From contig FN649748.1 of NCBI GenBank assembly GCA_000310025.1, forward strand, positions 3,720,123 through 3,750,443: a DNA stretch of 30,321 nucleotides, in the 5' to 3' direction. Under the pieces are notes generated by a model, which had not been told where the DNA came from, did not search any database, and saw only the letters and a program-made list of their open reading frames with translations. Made by a program: the position numbers and the translations under genes. The DNA is from Ectocarpus siliculosus (Eukaryota > Sar > Phaeophyceae > Ectocarpales > Ectocarpaceae). Positions 20,801 to 28,281 of this stretch are shown in pieces (the first letter of the stretch is position 1; the number at the start of each line of letters is the position of its first letter).

Positions 20801-22694
20801 GGTGGTGATGAAATACGCGGGTGTCGGTGATCTGTGCAATTAGGTCGTCTGTGTCACACGCGTACATATGCTATGCTACTAACTTCAATGCTGAGTCGGG
20901 TGATGTGTTTTGTACGCCAATGCCCACCCGCTTGTAACGAACAGAAATACTTCTGCATACATAGCATGTTCGTAAGAAGCCGAGGCTCAAAGTTTGGACA
21001 AACATGAGGAAAATGCCCGCTGCCCTAAGAAATTCAGCACAGCGGCCGGCGCTGCATTAATTCCTGTTTCTATATACGGAGTACAGGTCTTTTTTTCTCT
21101 GTGGTGGGGACCAAATAAGGTTTGAGCCTCGCTCAAAAATAGGTGTATCTCATGAGCGGGCCGGCACTGTAGTGTTTCGCCCCCTGTAATAGGTCATGCG
21201 CGTAGAAAAGAGCATCGACCTTTTCTTTCTTTCTGTCAGCCCTTTTAAACCGGGGTCGATCGTGTCCCGGTTAGTTCTCTGTAAGCTGTACAGCTGCTGT
21301 ACAATACTTGTCGCCCAGACCCCGCGATTGCGCCGACGATTCGCTCCCTCTACTCTCTGTCCTCCTTACTCCCGTAAAATACGGTTGTTGCGCACATGGA
21401 GATACCGTCCGTTGTATATTGCCAATGAGTCACGTGTGCTTCTGTGTTGGCCCTTTTTTTTTATATGTACAAGTATGAATGTATTGGAAACGACGAATCC
21501 TCTTTCGTGCCTCTCTTTTGGTCTGTCTTCCGCTCGGTATGATTTTTTCTCTCACGCCAGAAACACCCACGCGATATTTTTGCACACACAGGAACAATCG
21601 GGGAAACTGACTTCCCTGCTGCTGCTGCTGCTGCTGCTGCTGCACCGTCATACCCGTCCTCTTGTCTCCGTTTCCCATGCACAAAATCAAAGTAGACTAC
21701 AACCACAACCATGTAGGGGCACGTTAGCGTCATGACTCAAAGCGGTAAATTTTCACGGCTTCCACACTAGCTGGCATCTAGAGGCGTCGCTGCCATGCAC
21801 AACACCTTCACGGCGGGATGGCAACCGCTGCTGCTGTTTCTGCAGCCTGGCCGCTGCCCTCTGCTGCTGCTGCTGTTTGTGTTGAAGAGGCACGGACTTA
21901 CGCACATCAAAGCTCTTTTACTCCTCTCCCGCATGCCATGAACCGATACTTGGGACTTGAAGGGGCGAGTTTAGCTCCATGCTCAAACCCGCATCAAACA
22001 AGCGCTGCTAACAAATGCTAGGATACTCAGCTATAATAAATGTTCAGCAGTGGTCAGCCGGCAAAGCAGTAACCCCAGAGCGACGTGCGTGCACATGAGG
22101 AGATCTGGAAAACGCAGCAACAGCACATGAGCAGCAACCAGCAGATGTGCAGCAAAGCAGCAGTCGCGTGGACGCAACAAGCGGTAACACTCCGCATCTT
22201 CTTGGGCACACCTGGTGCACACACACCAATCTCTCTCACCGTAGCTTGAGCACGTCCGTCTCGAGATAGGCAAGCGTGAGGATAGCAAAGCTGAGGTGTC
22301 CGCAAAGAGCCCCCGCGTTGGTCACCGTGTCCAGCGCCTCCACGCCAAGCCACCTCATGGGCCGTCGCTCCTTGATCATGATCGGATGCACCTTGTCCAT
22401 GAGGGGCTGCAACGGGCCAGGCACCCTCGGTACCATGGTCACCAAAGGCTTGGACACCATAGAGCTGGCAGTTATTGCCCTACCCCCTGCGAGGCGTGGA
22501 GGAGCCCTGGCCTTCGATACGAGTGCGCGCGAGGAGGCAGGGCTCACCCCAGCTGCTGCCACAAATCTGCCGCCCTCTGCCCGGCCGTCAACGATAGCAG
22601 CAGCTCTTGCTTTCGGCCCAACATGCCGCCGCTGGTGCTGTCGCGCAAGGCGACAAGCCGTCCGTCCCGAAGACAACCTCGCAACGCTTATCAT
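9914..22694 (-). CDS. Popeye-domain membrane protein with duplicated C-terminal module, ten exons, about 706 aa
   Basis: The exon model is 22694-22240, 19156-18976, 17292-17128, 16481-16182, 15819-15611, 14421-14247, 13330-13241, 11497-11111, 10669-10580 and 9982-9914 (TGA stop). All phases agree. Nine introns are predicted; eight begin GT, and intron 2 appears to be GC-AG. The ATG at 22694 follows an in-frame stop. Residues 1-35 are basic with no acidic residue (MISVARLSSGRTACRLARQH), like a mitochondrial presequence. Three hydrophobic segments follow (about 127-144, 151-172, 182-199), as in Popeye proteins. The cyclic-nucleotide-like fold has KGNDLIQEG and EEVFLIVEGQAE (about 243-267), then SGGFVGSMAF (280-289), TTVTA (360-364) and YVWDQHALREFIKRRP (about 371-386). 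ISVDLVNKVVQSRD closes the domain. Animal POPDC proteins bind cAMP through DSPE and FQVTI motifs; here these read GSMA and TTVTA with a long insertion between, so ligand binding is uncertain. The tail (437-706) carries a repeated module. Family is fairly sure; role is not. Confidence 0.75.
10332..10579. repeat. Intronic direct duplication of about 184-bp period next to exon 9
   Basis: The sequence around 10332-10392 (GTGAACCAAAACAGCCCATG, then a CAGCACG-GTTGT block) recurs at 10516-10574 directly beside the 5' splice site of exon 9. The outer copy keeps a splice-donor-like GGAG|GTAAGT on the minus strand near 10390 without a matching exon, so it looks like a decoy or decayed exon edge. Confidence 0.55.
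10408..10438. repeat. (CAACA)n microsatellite
   Basis: Five or so CAACA pentamers lie in intron 9 of the Popeye-like gene. They sit where exon-like sequence would be expected beside the decoy splice donor. Confidence 0.8.
11505..11687. other. Low-quality, homopolymer-smeared sequence before the assembly gap
   Basis: Long G runs and stretched A, T and C runs (for example over twenty G near 11512-11539) look like unreliable base calls at the end of a sequencing read. They are not genuine low-complexity DNA. Any open frame across this stretch should be ignored. Confidence 0.75.
11688..11787. other. Assembly gap, 100 N
   Basis: The run is exactly 100 N, the usual size of a gap of unknown length. 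It falls in intron 7 of the Popeye-like gene, so an additional exon could be missing here. Confidence 0.98.
12051..12281. repeat. Fold-back hairpin, about 230 bp with a very short loop
   Basis: Two arms of about 110 bp are imperfect reverse complements over their whole length. Examples are TCGATGTCAGCG near 12080 against CGCTGACATCGA near 12249-12260, and AGTCCAGTCTTGTTGAATAC against its inverted copy near 12219-12238. The arms meet at a loop of about 9 nt near 12163-12172. It lies in intron 7 of the Popeye-like gene. It may be a fold-back MITE or a source of hairpin RNA. Confidence 0.7.
13331..13655. repeat. Degenerate tandem repeats and duplicated exon-7 edge in intron 6
   Basis: A unit with TTCGAG..GGTCCATCGCAA, followed by an AAGAAG-rich stretch, occurs about four times with a period of roughly 52-61 bp (near 13400, 13461, 13516 and 13568). 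The array is bracketed by two copies of TGAGCT.ATCATC..CCATTCGG..GAACCAGGGCCAAA (13326-13380 and 13598-13649). The first copy contains the acceptor of exon 7. Confidence 0.6.
13985..14270. repeat. Duplicated splice-donor flank of exon 6 inside intron 6
   Basis: The donor region of exon 6 (CATGCATACCTCTCCCTTTG near 14239-14258) has a second copy near 13999-14020 (CATGCACCTCTCCCTGTG). GACCGAGAG-GACAAC/GGCAAC blocks are shared between about 14030-14055 and 14160-14175. The copy has no open exon attached. Confidence 0.5.
14459..14560. repeat. GA-rich tract with short tandem GAGAGGGACA units
   Basis: This is a purine-rich low-complexity tract. It ends in three tandem copies of an 11-bp unit (AGAGGGACAG-type, about 14522-14556). 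On the minus strand it forms the pyrimidine tract region upstream of exon 6. Confidence 0.7.
16084..16174. mobile_element. Possible degenerate MITE remnant, about 91 bp
   Basis: It is flanked by TA at 16082-16083 and 16175-16176. The left end CGGTGACGTAAGGTACCACA resembles the inverted right end TTTCACACAAGATAACCCCC and the family motif AAGATACCACAC. It abuts the 5' splice site of exon 4 of the Popeye-like gene, where the flanking TA is part of GTGAGTA. The match is weak and the C-run inflates it. Confidence 0.35.
17777..17832. repeat. (ACC)n(GCC)n compound microsatellite
   Basis: ACC trinucleotides at about 17778-17799 are followed by about ten GCC trinucleotides at 17802-17832. They lie in intron 2 of the Popeye-like gene. 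Poly-Arg, Ala, His or Trp frames across it are shadows. Confidence 0.85.
17893..18318. repeat. Long fold-back hairpin, about 425 bp
   Basis: The two arms pair along nearly their full length. At the tip, TGGACGACCAAA (18091-18102) is the exact reverse complement of TTTGGTCGTCCA (18125-18136), around a 22-nt loop. Farther out, GCTCGCCTAC and CTCGCGAGGGCTGCAACACC (about 17959-17998) pair with their inverted copies at about 18227-18267. The outermost CGAGCGG/CCGCTCG-type blocks lie near 17910 and 18292. It lies in intron 2 of the Popeye-like gene. It could be a fold-back transposon or MITE, or a double-stranded RNA source. Confidence 0.75.
19785..19920 (-). repeat. Dispersed repeat, copy 2
   Basis: Its reverse complement matches the copy at 9685-9806 along about 100-120 bp, including GTAGGGATGCGA and GGCATGCACGGC. 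It lies in intron 1 of the Popeye-like gene. Translated frames of the two copies look alike (VLIAVHAV), so the repeat may derive from a coding element, but I cannot name it. Confidence 0.6.
20159..20375. mobile_element. MITE, 217 bp, TA-flanked
   Basis: It starts CCGTATATGACACAAGATAA and ends with its inverted copy (TTATCTTGTGTCATATACGG). The terminal 20 bp are perfect, and the inverted repeat continues imperfectly for about 65 bp through a CCGATTTTCAAAGCTTGA-like block. TA flanks both sides (20157-20158 and 20376-20377). The interior holds the family core (CAACGAGACGGTTCCAACG). It is in intron 1 of the Popeye-like gene and has no coding capacity. Confidence 0.9.
20378..21615. other. Intron 1 of the Popeye-like gene, no further feature seen
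   Basis: This stretch is free of recognisable exons or repeats. It is slightly AT-richer than the exons. Confidence 0.35.
21616..21643. repeat. (CTG)n microsatellite
   Basis: About nine CTG units lie in intron 1 of the Popeye-like gene. Shorter CTG clusters recur at 21828-21876. Confidence 0.85.
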
Positions 22695-23124
22695 GTGTAC
22701 GCAGGTTCGCTGAGGCCACTGCTACCCCCTGACTCACTCACGGCGACACACACCACCACACGCTTTCTCGTCCTACGTGCTACGTGCTACAGAGTATATG
22801 TCGCGTAGTTGAGAATTAAATCTTCAAGAACCGCCAGCAGCAGCAATCGAGGGGGGTCCACAGAGAGAACATAAAGGCGGGGGGGGGCGGGTATTCACTC
22901 TGGATGCCTCGGCCAGCAGAGCGGCAGGTTCGGGTGATTTGGTTGCGTTTACGCTTCTCTCCTGTCCGCAAGCGCTCTCGTCGTTCCGTGCTGATCGTAG
23001 CGCGTGTCTCGATTGCGATCGTGCACCACTGTACTGCTCGAAACAAAGCTTTCGAGGCGAGAGAAACGGAGAGCAAGTGTATTTCAGCAGTTCCTTTTGG
23101 CGTATAGACAGAGACGGGAACAGC
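22695..23124. promoter_or_regulatory. Putative bidirectional promoter between the Popeye-like gene and SDHC
   Basis: These 430 bp separate two divergent start codons. The segment must hold both 5' UTRs and at least one core promoter. A G-run of the GC-box kind (GGCGGGGGGGGGCGGG) lies near 22877. No TATA box is evident. The promoter role is inferred from gene arrangement only. Confidence 0.5.
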
Positions 23125-26100
23125 ATGGCGACCACACTAGCACGAGCAGTGCAACGGACTACAACTGCGGCACCTTTGGCCTTGACGCACAAGGTGAGGC
23201 TGGCTGATACATCGCCGAACAATTGAATTTGTGTCTCTGGATTTACACTGCCATATTTTCTGCCCAGGCACAGCAGCAGTTTCGGACCATGTATCTGCAC
23301 AACAGCCGTATCGGGCTTTTCCTGTTGCACCGCCGGTTGATGGAAGTTCCTTGAAACGTCGCATCATCCACCACCGTGACACCTTTACCTTTGCCTTTCG
23401 CCAGCACTTGACAGCGTGATACCTCTGCAACATACATATCTTTCTCACCCTTGGCATTGTTGTTGGCCAACCCGGTGTGCCGGCCGAAATGTTCTTCGAG
23501 CACTACCGCTGCAATGCCACATGCTTTTGACCATACGTCAACTTGCACAGGCCTCGATCGTTTCGGCAGCAACTTAAATAGTATCTCGGCCACCTCTGCA
23601 ACCATTTGGCAGTGGTGGTATTGTACAGATAGTGTAGCAGACGTGTGGGGTTGTCACCATACTGCCGGACGTAGGCGCACGTCCTGCTCGGCAAACCCTT
23701 GGCCTCGACCTCAGCAACGATAAGAAGCGGTGCTTCGACCGTGCGGACAACCGGGGCTAAGTTGGTTGACAGGCTCCTGTTCAACTCCCAGCCGTGGCGT
23801 TTGGAAAGCACCAAGAGCCTTGATACAGCAGTAGCGCACAGCTGTTGAAGGTTGCAGCAAGTCATCCGCCAGCTGCCGGCCTACCCAAATCTCTGCGTAG
23901 TCTATTTGTGAAGCCCGATACCCTCGGTCGACCTGGCTCAATCCCTATTTATTAGTAGCCTGGTTAGGTGTGCAACTTTCTGCGGTTGACTACAAGTACC
24001 CCTCTGGGTGCAGCCAGGCATAATCTTATCTTTGCTTTGCTTCGCCTTGGTTCTTCGTGCCACCATCACACAGCAGTCTTGGGAGAATGATGCTAAGGGG
24101 TCTTGGACTGCCATCCAGTAAACTACTTGTAGCGCAAGGTCCATAGACTACTGAAGTTTCCATCAGGTGTTCGCATGTATAAGTACCAGAAAAGGTGAAG
24201 GGCGGCGTATGTCCTGCGTACGTAGCTTTGACCAGACTCGTCACTGTTGGTTAAAGCGATGATATTTCTCAACTATACCTTTCCATCGTACCCTGAGCGT
24301 GCTCTCGTACACAATAAATCCAAGGCCGCCGTATGCCCAGGTTCTGCTGTGAACCCCAAGCTTACGCTTTGCCTCTATTTCCGCGGGGGTGGGAACACTT
24401 CAAGTACCACTGCTTTGAACCTTGGCCTTCCTCATGTGTGACACTGACTGGTGCTTCCAGAACTCTACCGAAAAAAGGTGCAAGGACCGACGCCGAGACT
24501 AAATGTGACGACAAACAGAGAAAAAACCCGACCGCTGACGAAAACCTATTTTTTTTCGCACCCCAATGATTTTTGCAACACTTTTAGGGCCGGCCCTTGG
24601 TGGCAGCGGTGGGCTCACACGCCTTGAGCAGAAGCAGCTCCTCTAGTGCCTCTGACAAGGAGAAGGAGTCGTACACGGCACGGCAGGCGAGGACGGGTAG
24701 GCCGGTGTCGCCCCACGTGACCATCTATGACTTCCCCCCGGCGGCGCTCTCGTCCATCGCGAACCGCGTTACTGGGGTCGCTCTCGTGGCCGGTAAGTTT
24801 TTGAGGTAGCAGCGGCAGCGGCGGCAGCGGCAGCAGCAGCAGCAACAACAGCAGTACATAGCACAATGTAGCCTTCGCGCGCATAGTAAGCTTGGTTTCA
24901 GAAGGGGGTGCGGGTTGGGGTTAGGGCTAGGAATGGGGATATGAACCCCCTGCCTATTTTATATTTATTAATAAGAATTCCTCGCGAAGGCGGTTCACTA
25001 GCAGCAGCAGTAGTAGCAGCGGCAGCAGCACAACGCCAGTGACACTTGAAAGAATACCCACGATGGAAGCATGAAGAGGTGGTGTTACGTGCATAGCCGG
25101 CGGGCGTCGAAGGGACGTATTGTCCGGGTAAATGCCTTTTTTGGAGTGAAGCCCACGCCTTTGTCGGTTCACGAAAGCACGGCCGTGAACGTCATGCCTT
25201 CGACTAATGGACGGCGTGAGAGAAGTCGCACTACAACTCAAGTTGCTGCTGGTTTTCCAAGTAGCGGGATGGGACACACGCCCTCCCGGCGGCTCCATCA
25301 ACGTCGGAGTACAGTATCCAAACAAGCGTTTTTTTTCTGGGAACCGAGAATAAACGCATACGGCTCCCGCTTGTTTTTTGCAAGGGTAGGGCAAGCGATC
25401 GTGGCGAGGGATGGAGTGGTACGCATTATCAAGTTTTCCAAGACTAATGCAACCACCCGGGACGCGTTCATTCATTCCCGATGATGTATTGTATCTACAC
25501 CTGGCCACCCTTACCCCCCACCCCTGACCTACGGAGGTATAGATGTCCCGAATGGAGGAAGAGAATCTGCGTGCATGTGTCATTTTCTCGTTTTGGAGAA
25601 TGTCTTGACGGGAGCGATTCACGTCGCCTCTGGATCCTCCCAGTAGCAGCGATGACGCTCCTCCTACAAGGCCATGCGTGGTCAATGATCCAAACCACTA
25701 CGGCAAGCACCACAAGTACCCCCCCACACACACAAACACACACCCTCTGCGTGCCCCCCAGGGCTGTACGGAATCTCTGGAGCTACCCTCGTTGGATGCG
25801 ATGCCGCCGGCCTCATGAGCGCTCTAGGCTCTTCAGGGGTTGGTCCAGCGGTGAAGCTGGCGGTGTCGTTCCCGCTAGTGTACCACTACCTCGGGGCCGT
25901 AAGGCACACGGTGAGCGAGCGAGCCTGAGCCTGTTGGCGGGGACGTTGGCGTAGGTTCTTCGTCCTTGCCGACGCGCGCGCTTCGTTGAGCTTGCGGCTG
26001 TTGCTGTTTCCGTTGTCGTTGTTGTTGTTGTTGCTGCTGCTGCTGCTGCTGCTGTTGCTGCTGTTGTTGATGTTATATTGTTGTTTTCTTCGGGGTGGAC

Positions 26101-27266
26101 AAGTTCCAACCATCAATCTAGGTCATGGTCAGATGCGATGGCGAGTTGCGCAATTGCCCAAGCACAGTAAGCACGCCCCTACTGTACCATGTGTCAAATT
26201 GACGAGTCCTGTGCGTCAAGGTAAGGGTCAGTACCATCAGCGATACTACAACTATCGCTTGGGTAGCATGGGTTCGAAAGGGTCCAGGTAGCCAATGTCC
26301 CTCTGTTACGACCGAAAATGTTCGAGGGGCCACCTACAGACCGGCGTACCGTAGGTAACATGGCGTAAGATACCACACACCCTGGATCGATTTTTATGGC
26401 TCCATTGCTCCACGGCGAAGTGGATGCACGACCCAAACAATCCGCTTTCGGAAAGCTATCGACGAGATGGTTCCAACGCAGCAACTCTCGGCACCGCCAC
26501 TCTTTCTGCTGTAAAAAAATCGAGGTTTGAAAATCGGTCCAGGGGGTGTGGTATCTTGTGTCACCTACGGTGTACCAGTAGCCGCAGCTTGATCTCTCCG
26601 CGACCCCTATCTTGCCCTATGGTTGCTAGACACGGGCACCTAGCGGCTCCTACCGGTATTGTTTGGGCGATCCTACCGACTCTGTTATTTTAGTGAACAA
26701 TGAGAGGTGCTATTGCCCAAGGCTTCGCATATCGCTTCGATTTTGTTTTTTTGCACTACCCTAGGTGACATGAGGTATCACGCCCCCTGAACCGATTTTA
26801 AAAGCTTGACTCCCCAGCAGAAAGAGCGACAGTTATGGCGGCGTTAGGACCGCCTCGTGGACAACTTTCCGAGAACACGTCATGGTTTGATTTGTGGGTT
26901 TTCTTCGTCGTTGATAAATCCAGCTTGGCAATTGAATCCGGGTGTGTGATAGCTTCTCTCAAGAACGGTAATGCGACCCTAGCTTCTCCCTTTCCCTCCC
27001 GTGAATCGCAAAATGCATTGGCGGATGTGGTACCCTACCGTTTATTGACTACATGTCATATTGGTGCAACGAAGCCTTTGCGTGTGCATTTTCGATCGTC
27101 GTCACCGATGTGCCCTGTCCATGCAATTTTGATGGGAATGCTAATCCTCCCCCAACAGGTGTGGGATTACATGCCGGAAACTCTGCAGACGGCCGGCGTG
27201 GCCAAGACTAGCTATGCACTGCTTGGCGTCTCCGGAGCCGTTAGCCTTGGTCTGGCAGCGGTGTAA
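23125..27266 (+). CDS. SDHC: Succinate dehydrogenase cytochrome b560 subunit, four exons, 176 aa
   Basis: SDHC is one of two membrane anchors of respiratory complex II; it helps bind ubiquinone and heme b in the inner mitochondrial membrane. The exons are 23125-23193, 24588-24792, 25762-25910 and 27159-27266, all with GT..AG introns and matching phases. Residues 1-23 (MATTLARAVQRTTTAAPLAL..) form an Arg/Thr/Ala presequence. The family signature follows: RPVSPHVTIYDFPPAALSSI, then ANRVTGVALVAG in transmembrane helix 1. FPLVYHYLGAVRHTVWDY in helix 2 carries the heme-ligand His. The C-terminus ends SLGLAAV, like animal SDHC. Ser and Arg of the quinone-site SxxxR pattern are kept, but the usual His before that Arg is Asn. 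Length fits the family. Intron 3 carries two MITEs. Identification is firm. Confidence 0.95.
23230..23940 (-). pseudogene. Possible decayed coding sequence in intron 1 of SDHC
   Basis: On the minus strand, three overlapping open stretches in different frames look protein-like rather than low-complexity. They are 23711-23941, 23503-23865 and 23243-23605. They include segments such as DYAEIWVGRQLADDLLQP, APLLIVAEVEAKGLPSR and VWSKACGIAAVVLEEHFGRH. This pattern would fit a frameshifted remnant of an inserted gene or retroelement. I recognise no family, and chance open frames are possible. Confidence 0.22.
24807..24854. repeat. (AGC/GGC)n microsatellite beside the exon 2 donor of SDHC
   Basis: A run of AGCGGC and CAG triplets begins about 15 bp after the 5' splice site of SDHC exon 2. 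A shorter similar cluster lies near 25000-25030. Confidence 0.8.
26016..26069. repeat. (GTT)n(GCT)n compound microsatellite
   Basis: GTT triplets give way to GCT triplets in intron 3 of SDHC. Open frames rich in Leu, Ser or Asn across it are shadows. Confidence 0.85.
26349..26570. mobile_element. MITE, 222 bp, in SDHC intron 3
   Basis: The left end CCGTAGGTAACATGGCGTAA and the inverted right end CCGTAGGTGACACAAGATAC share the CCGTAGGT start with the 4.4-kb transposon. The TIR runs about 45 bp through ACCACACCCCCTGGACCGAT-like sequence. It is preceded by TA (26347-26348) and followed by TG, so the right target copy seems to have mutated. The interior core is CGACGAGATGGTTCCAACG. Confidence 0.88.
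26759..26968. mobile_element. Degenerate MITE, 210 bp, in SDHC intron 3
   Basis: It is flanked by TA on both sides (26757-26758 and 26969-26970). The left end CCCTAGGTGACATGAGGTAT and its CCCCCTGAACCGATTTTAAA continuation match the family. The right end is diverged (GGTGTGTGATAGCTTCTCTC, ending AACGG). The interior is the family core in the opposite orientation to the copy at 26349 (CAGCAGAAAGAGCG, then CTCGTGGACAACTTTCCGAG). Confidence 0.75.
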
Positions 27267-27590
27267 CTCCCAGCAGCAACAGTCTGTACCCACCCGTGTA
27301 TAGACATTTTTTCAAGGGTTATCAAATCGTCGTATGCATACTTGCCATGGCTGTCTTTCTGCAGAAAGTCAATTTTTTGTACAGTATAATACCTGTAGTG
27401 TGTTTGAAGGATAAAGATGGTGGTGTCGTTTTGTAGCGAGGGGCACGAAAGGGGTTCATCCTGCGAGGATGCTCGTGTGCACGTGTGTGCTTGCACGTGT
27501 GCACGTGTGCTTGGCAAGGAAGCTGTCTGTTGGGTAGCGCGTTGTGTCGCTGGCCAGGCTAGTGGTTGCGGGGTCAAGAGCCGTCCTCGT
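27267..27590. other. 3' flank of SDHC with a GTGTGCAC-rich tract
   Basis: It likely holds the SDHC 3' UTR. A GTGCACGTGTG-type low-complexity tract lies near 27470-27512. No coding signal is recognised. Confidence 0.35.
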
Positions 27591-27611
27591 AGTTACTGTC
27601 GTTGCTGATGT

Positions 27612-28221
27612 GCAAGTCGAGTCGTGGCCTGCGTGACAGGATCTAGCCGCTTGATGACCGCAATAGGACCGCCAATATTCGCGACGGCTACGGGAGCGCG
27701 GCTCTGTAGAGGCCGCGGCAGGTGTACTACATAGATAGGGCGGGACGCATTGCTGCCGGATGGGTTGCGCACATCTGTAGCACACGGCGGAACCGGGAAT
27801 GGCCGTTGAATGATGGCTCCAAGACAGCAAAGCAGAGCAAAAATTTTGGTTTGATCCAGAGACCCATGGTGATTTTTGTTTGACTGCACCGGGGCCTCTC
27901 CTCCTGCCACCTTCTCCAACGACCCCTGTTACCGTCTGCAAATCGCGAAAGACCGCTTGCTTTGAAGGACATGAGATGAAATCAGCGGTGCGGGAACAAT
28001 CTTGAGAACGGCGATGCCAATTGTCCGTTTCTGTTCGCTGCCAAACACATACGCGGTTCGTCCCCACAAGTGGAGTGGATTGGGTTGGCTTTCTCTTCCC
28101 AAGTATGCGGAAGTCCCGTTTAACGGAGCTAGAACAATGGGTGGCGTGGAAAACATTGCGAGAGCAATCGACCGCCGCTCGACAAGCTTGAAGGGTCGAT
28201 GCACAAGAGCAAACGCCGTCT
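27612..28221 (-). CDS. Weak candidate exons of an unknown protein
   Basis: Two minus-strand open stretches could be exons: about 28221-27947 (starts TAFALVHRPFKLVERRSIAL after a CACAG acceptor-like site) and about 27779-27612 (DVRNPSGSNASRPIYVVHLP, after a CTACAG). The donor after the first would be GTAACA near 27946. The composition is protein-like and one segment is hydrophobic, but I recognise no family. A plus-strand frame across the same bases also stays open, so direction is uncertain. Confidence 0.2.
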
Positions 28222-28281
28222 GTGCCTTCGACAATACGTCGGGGTCGTTGCTGGTTTACGAGGTGAATCGACACACTCACT

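Noticed and set aside
27456-28280. 274-aa minus-strand open frame
   Set aside because: It reads Ser/Thr/Arg-rich low-information sequence. Neighbouring frames on the same strand look at least as protein-like, so it is probably a shadow.
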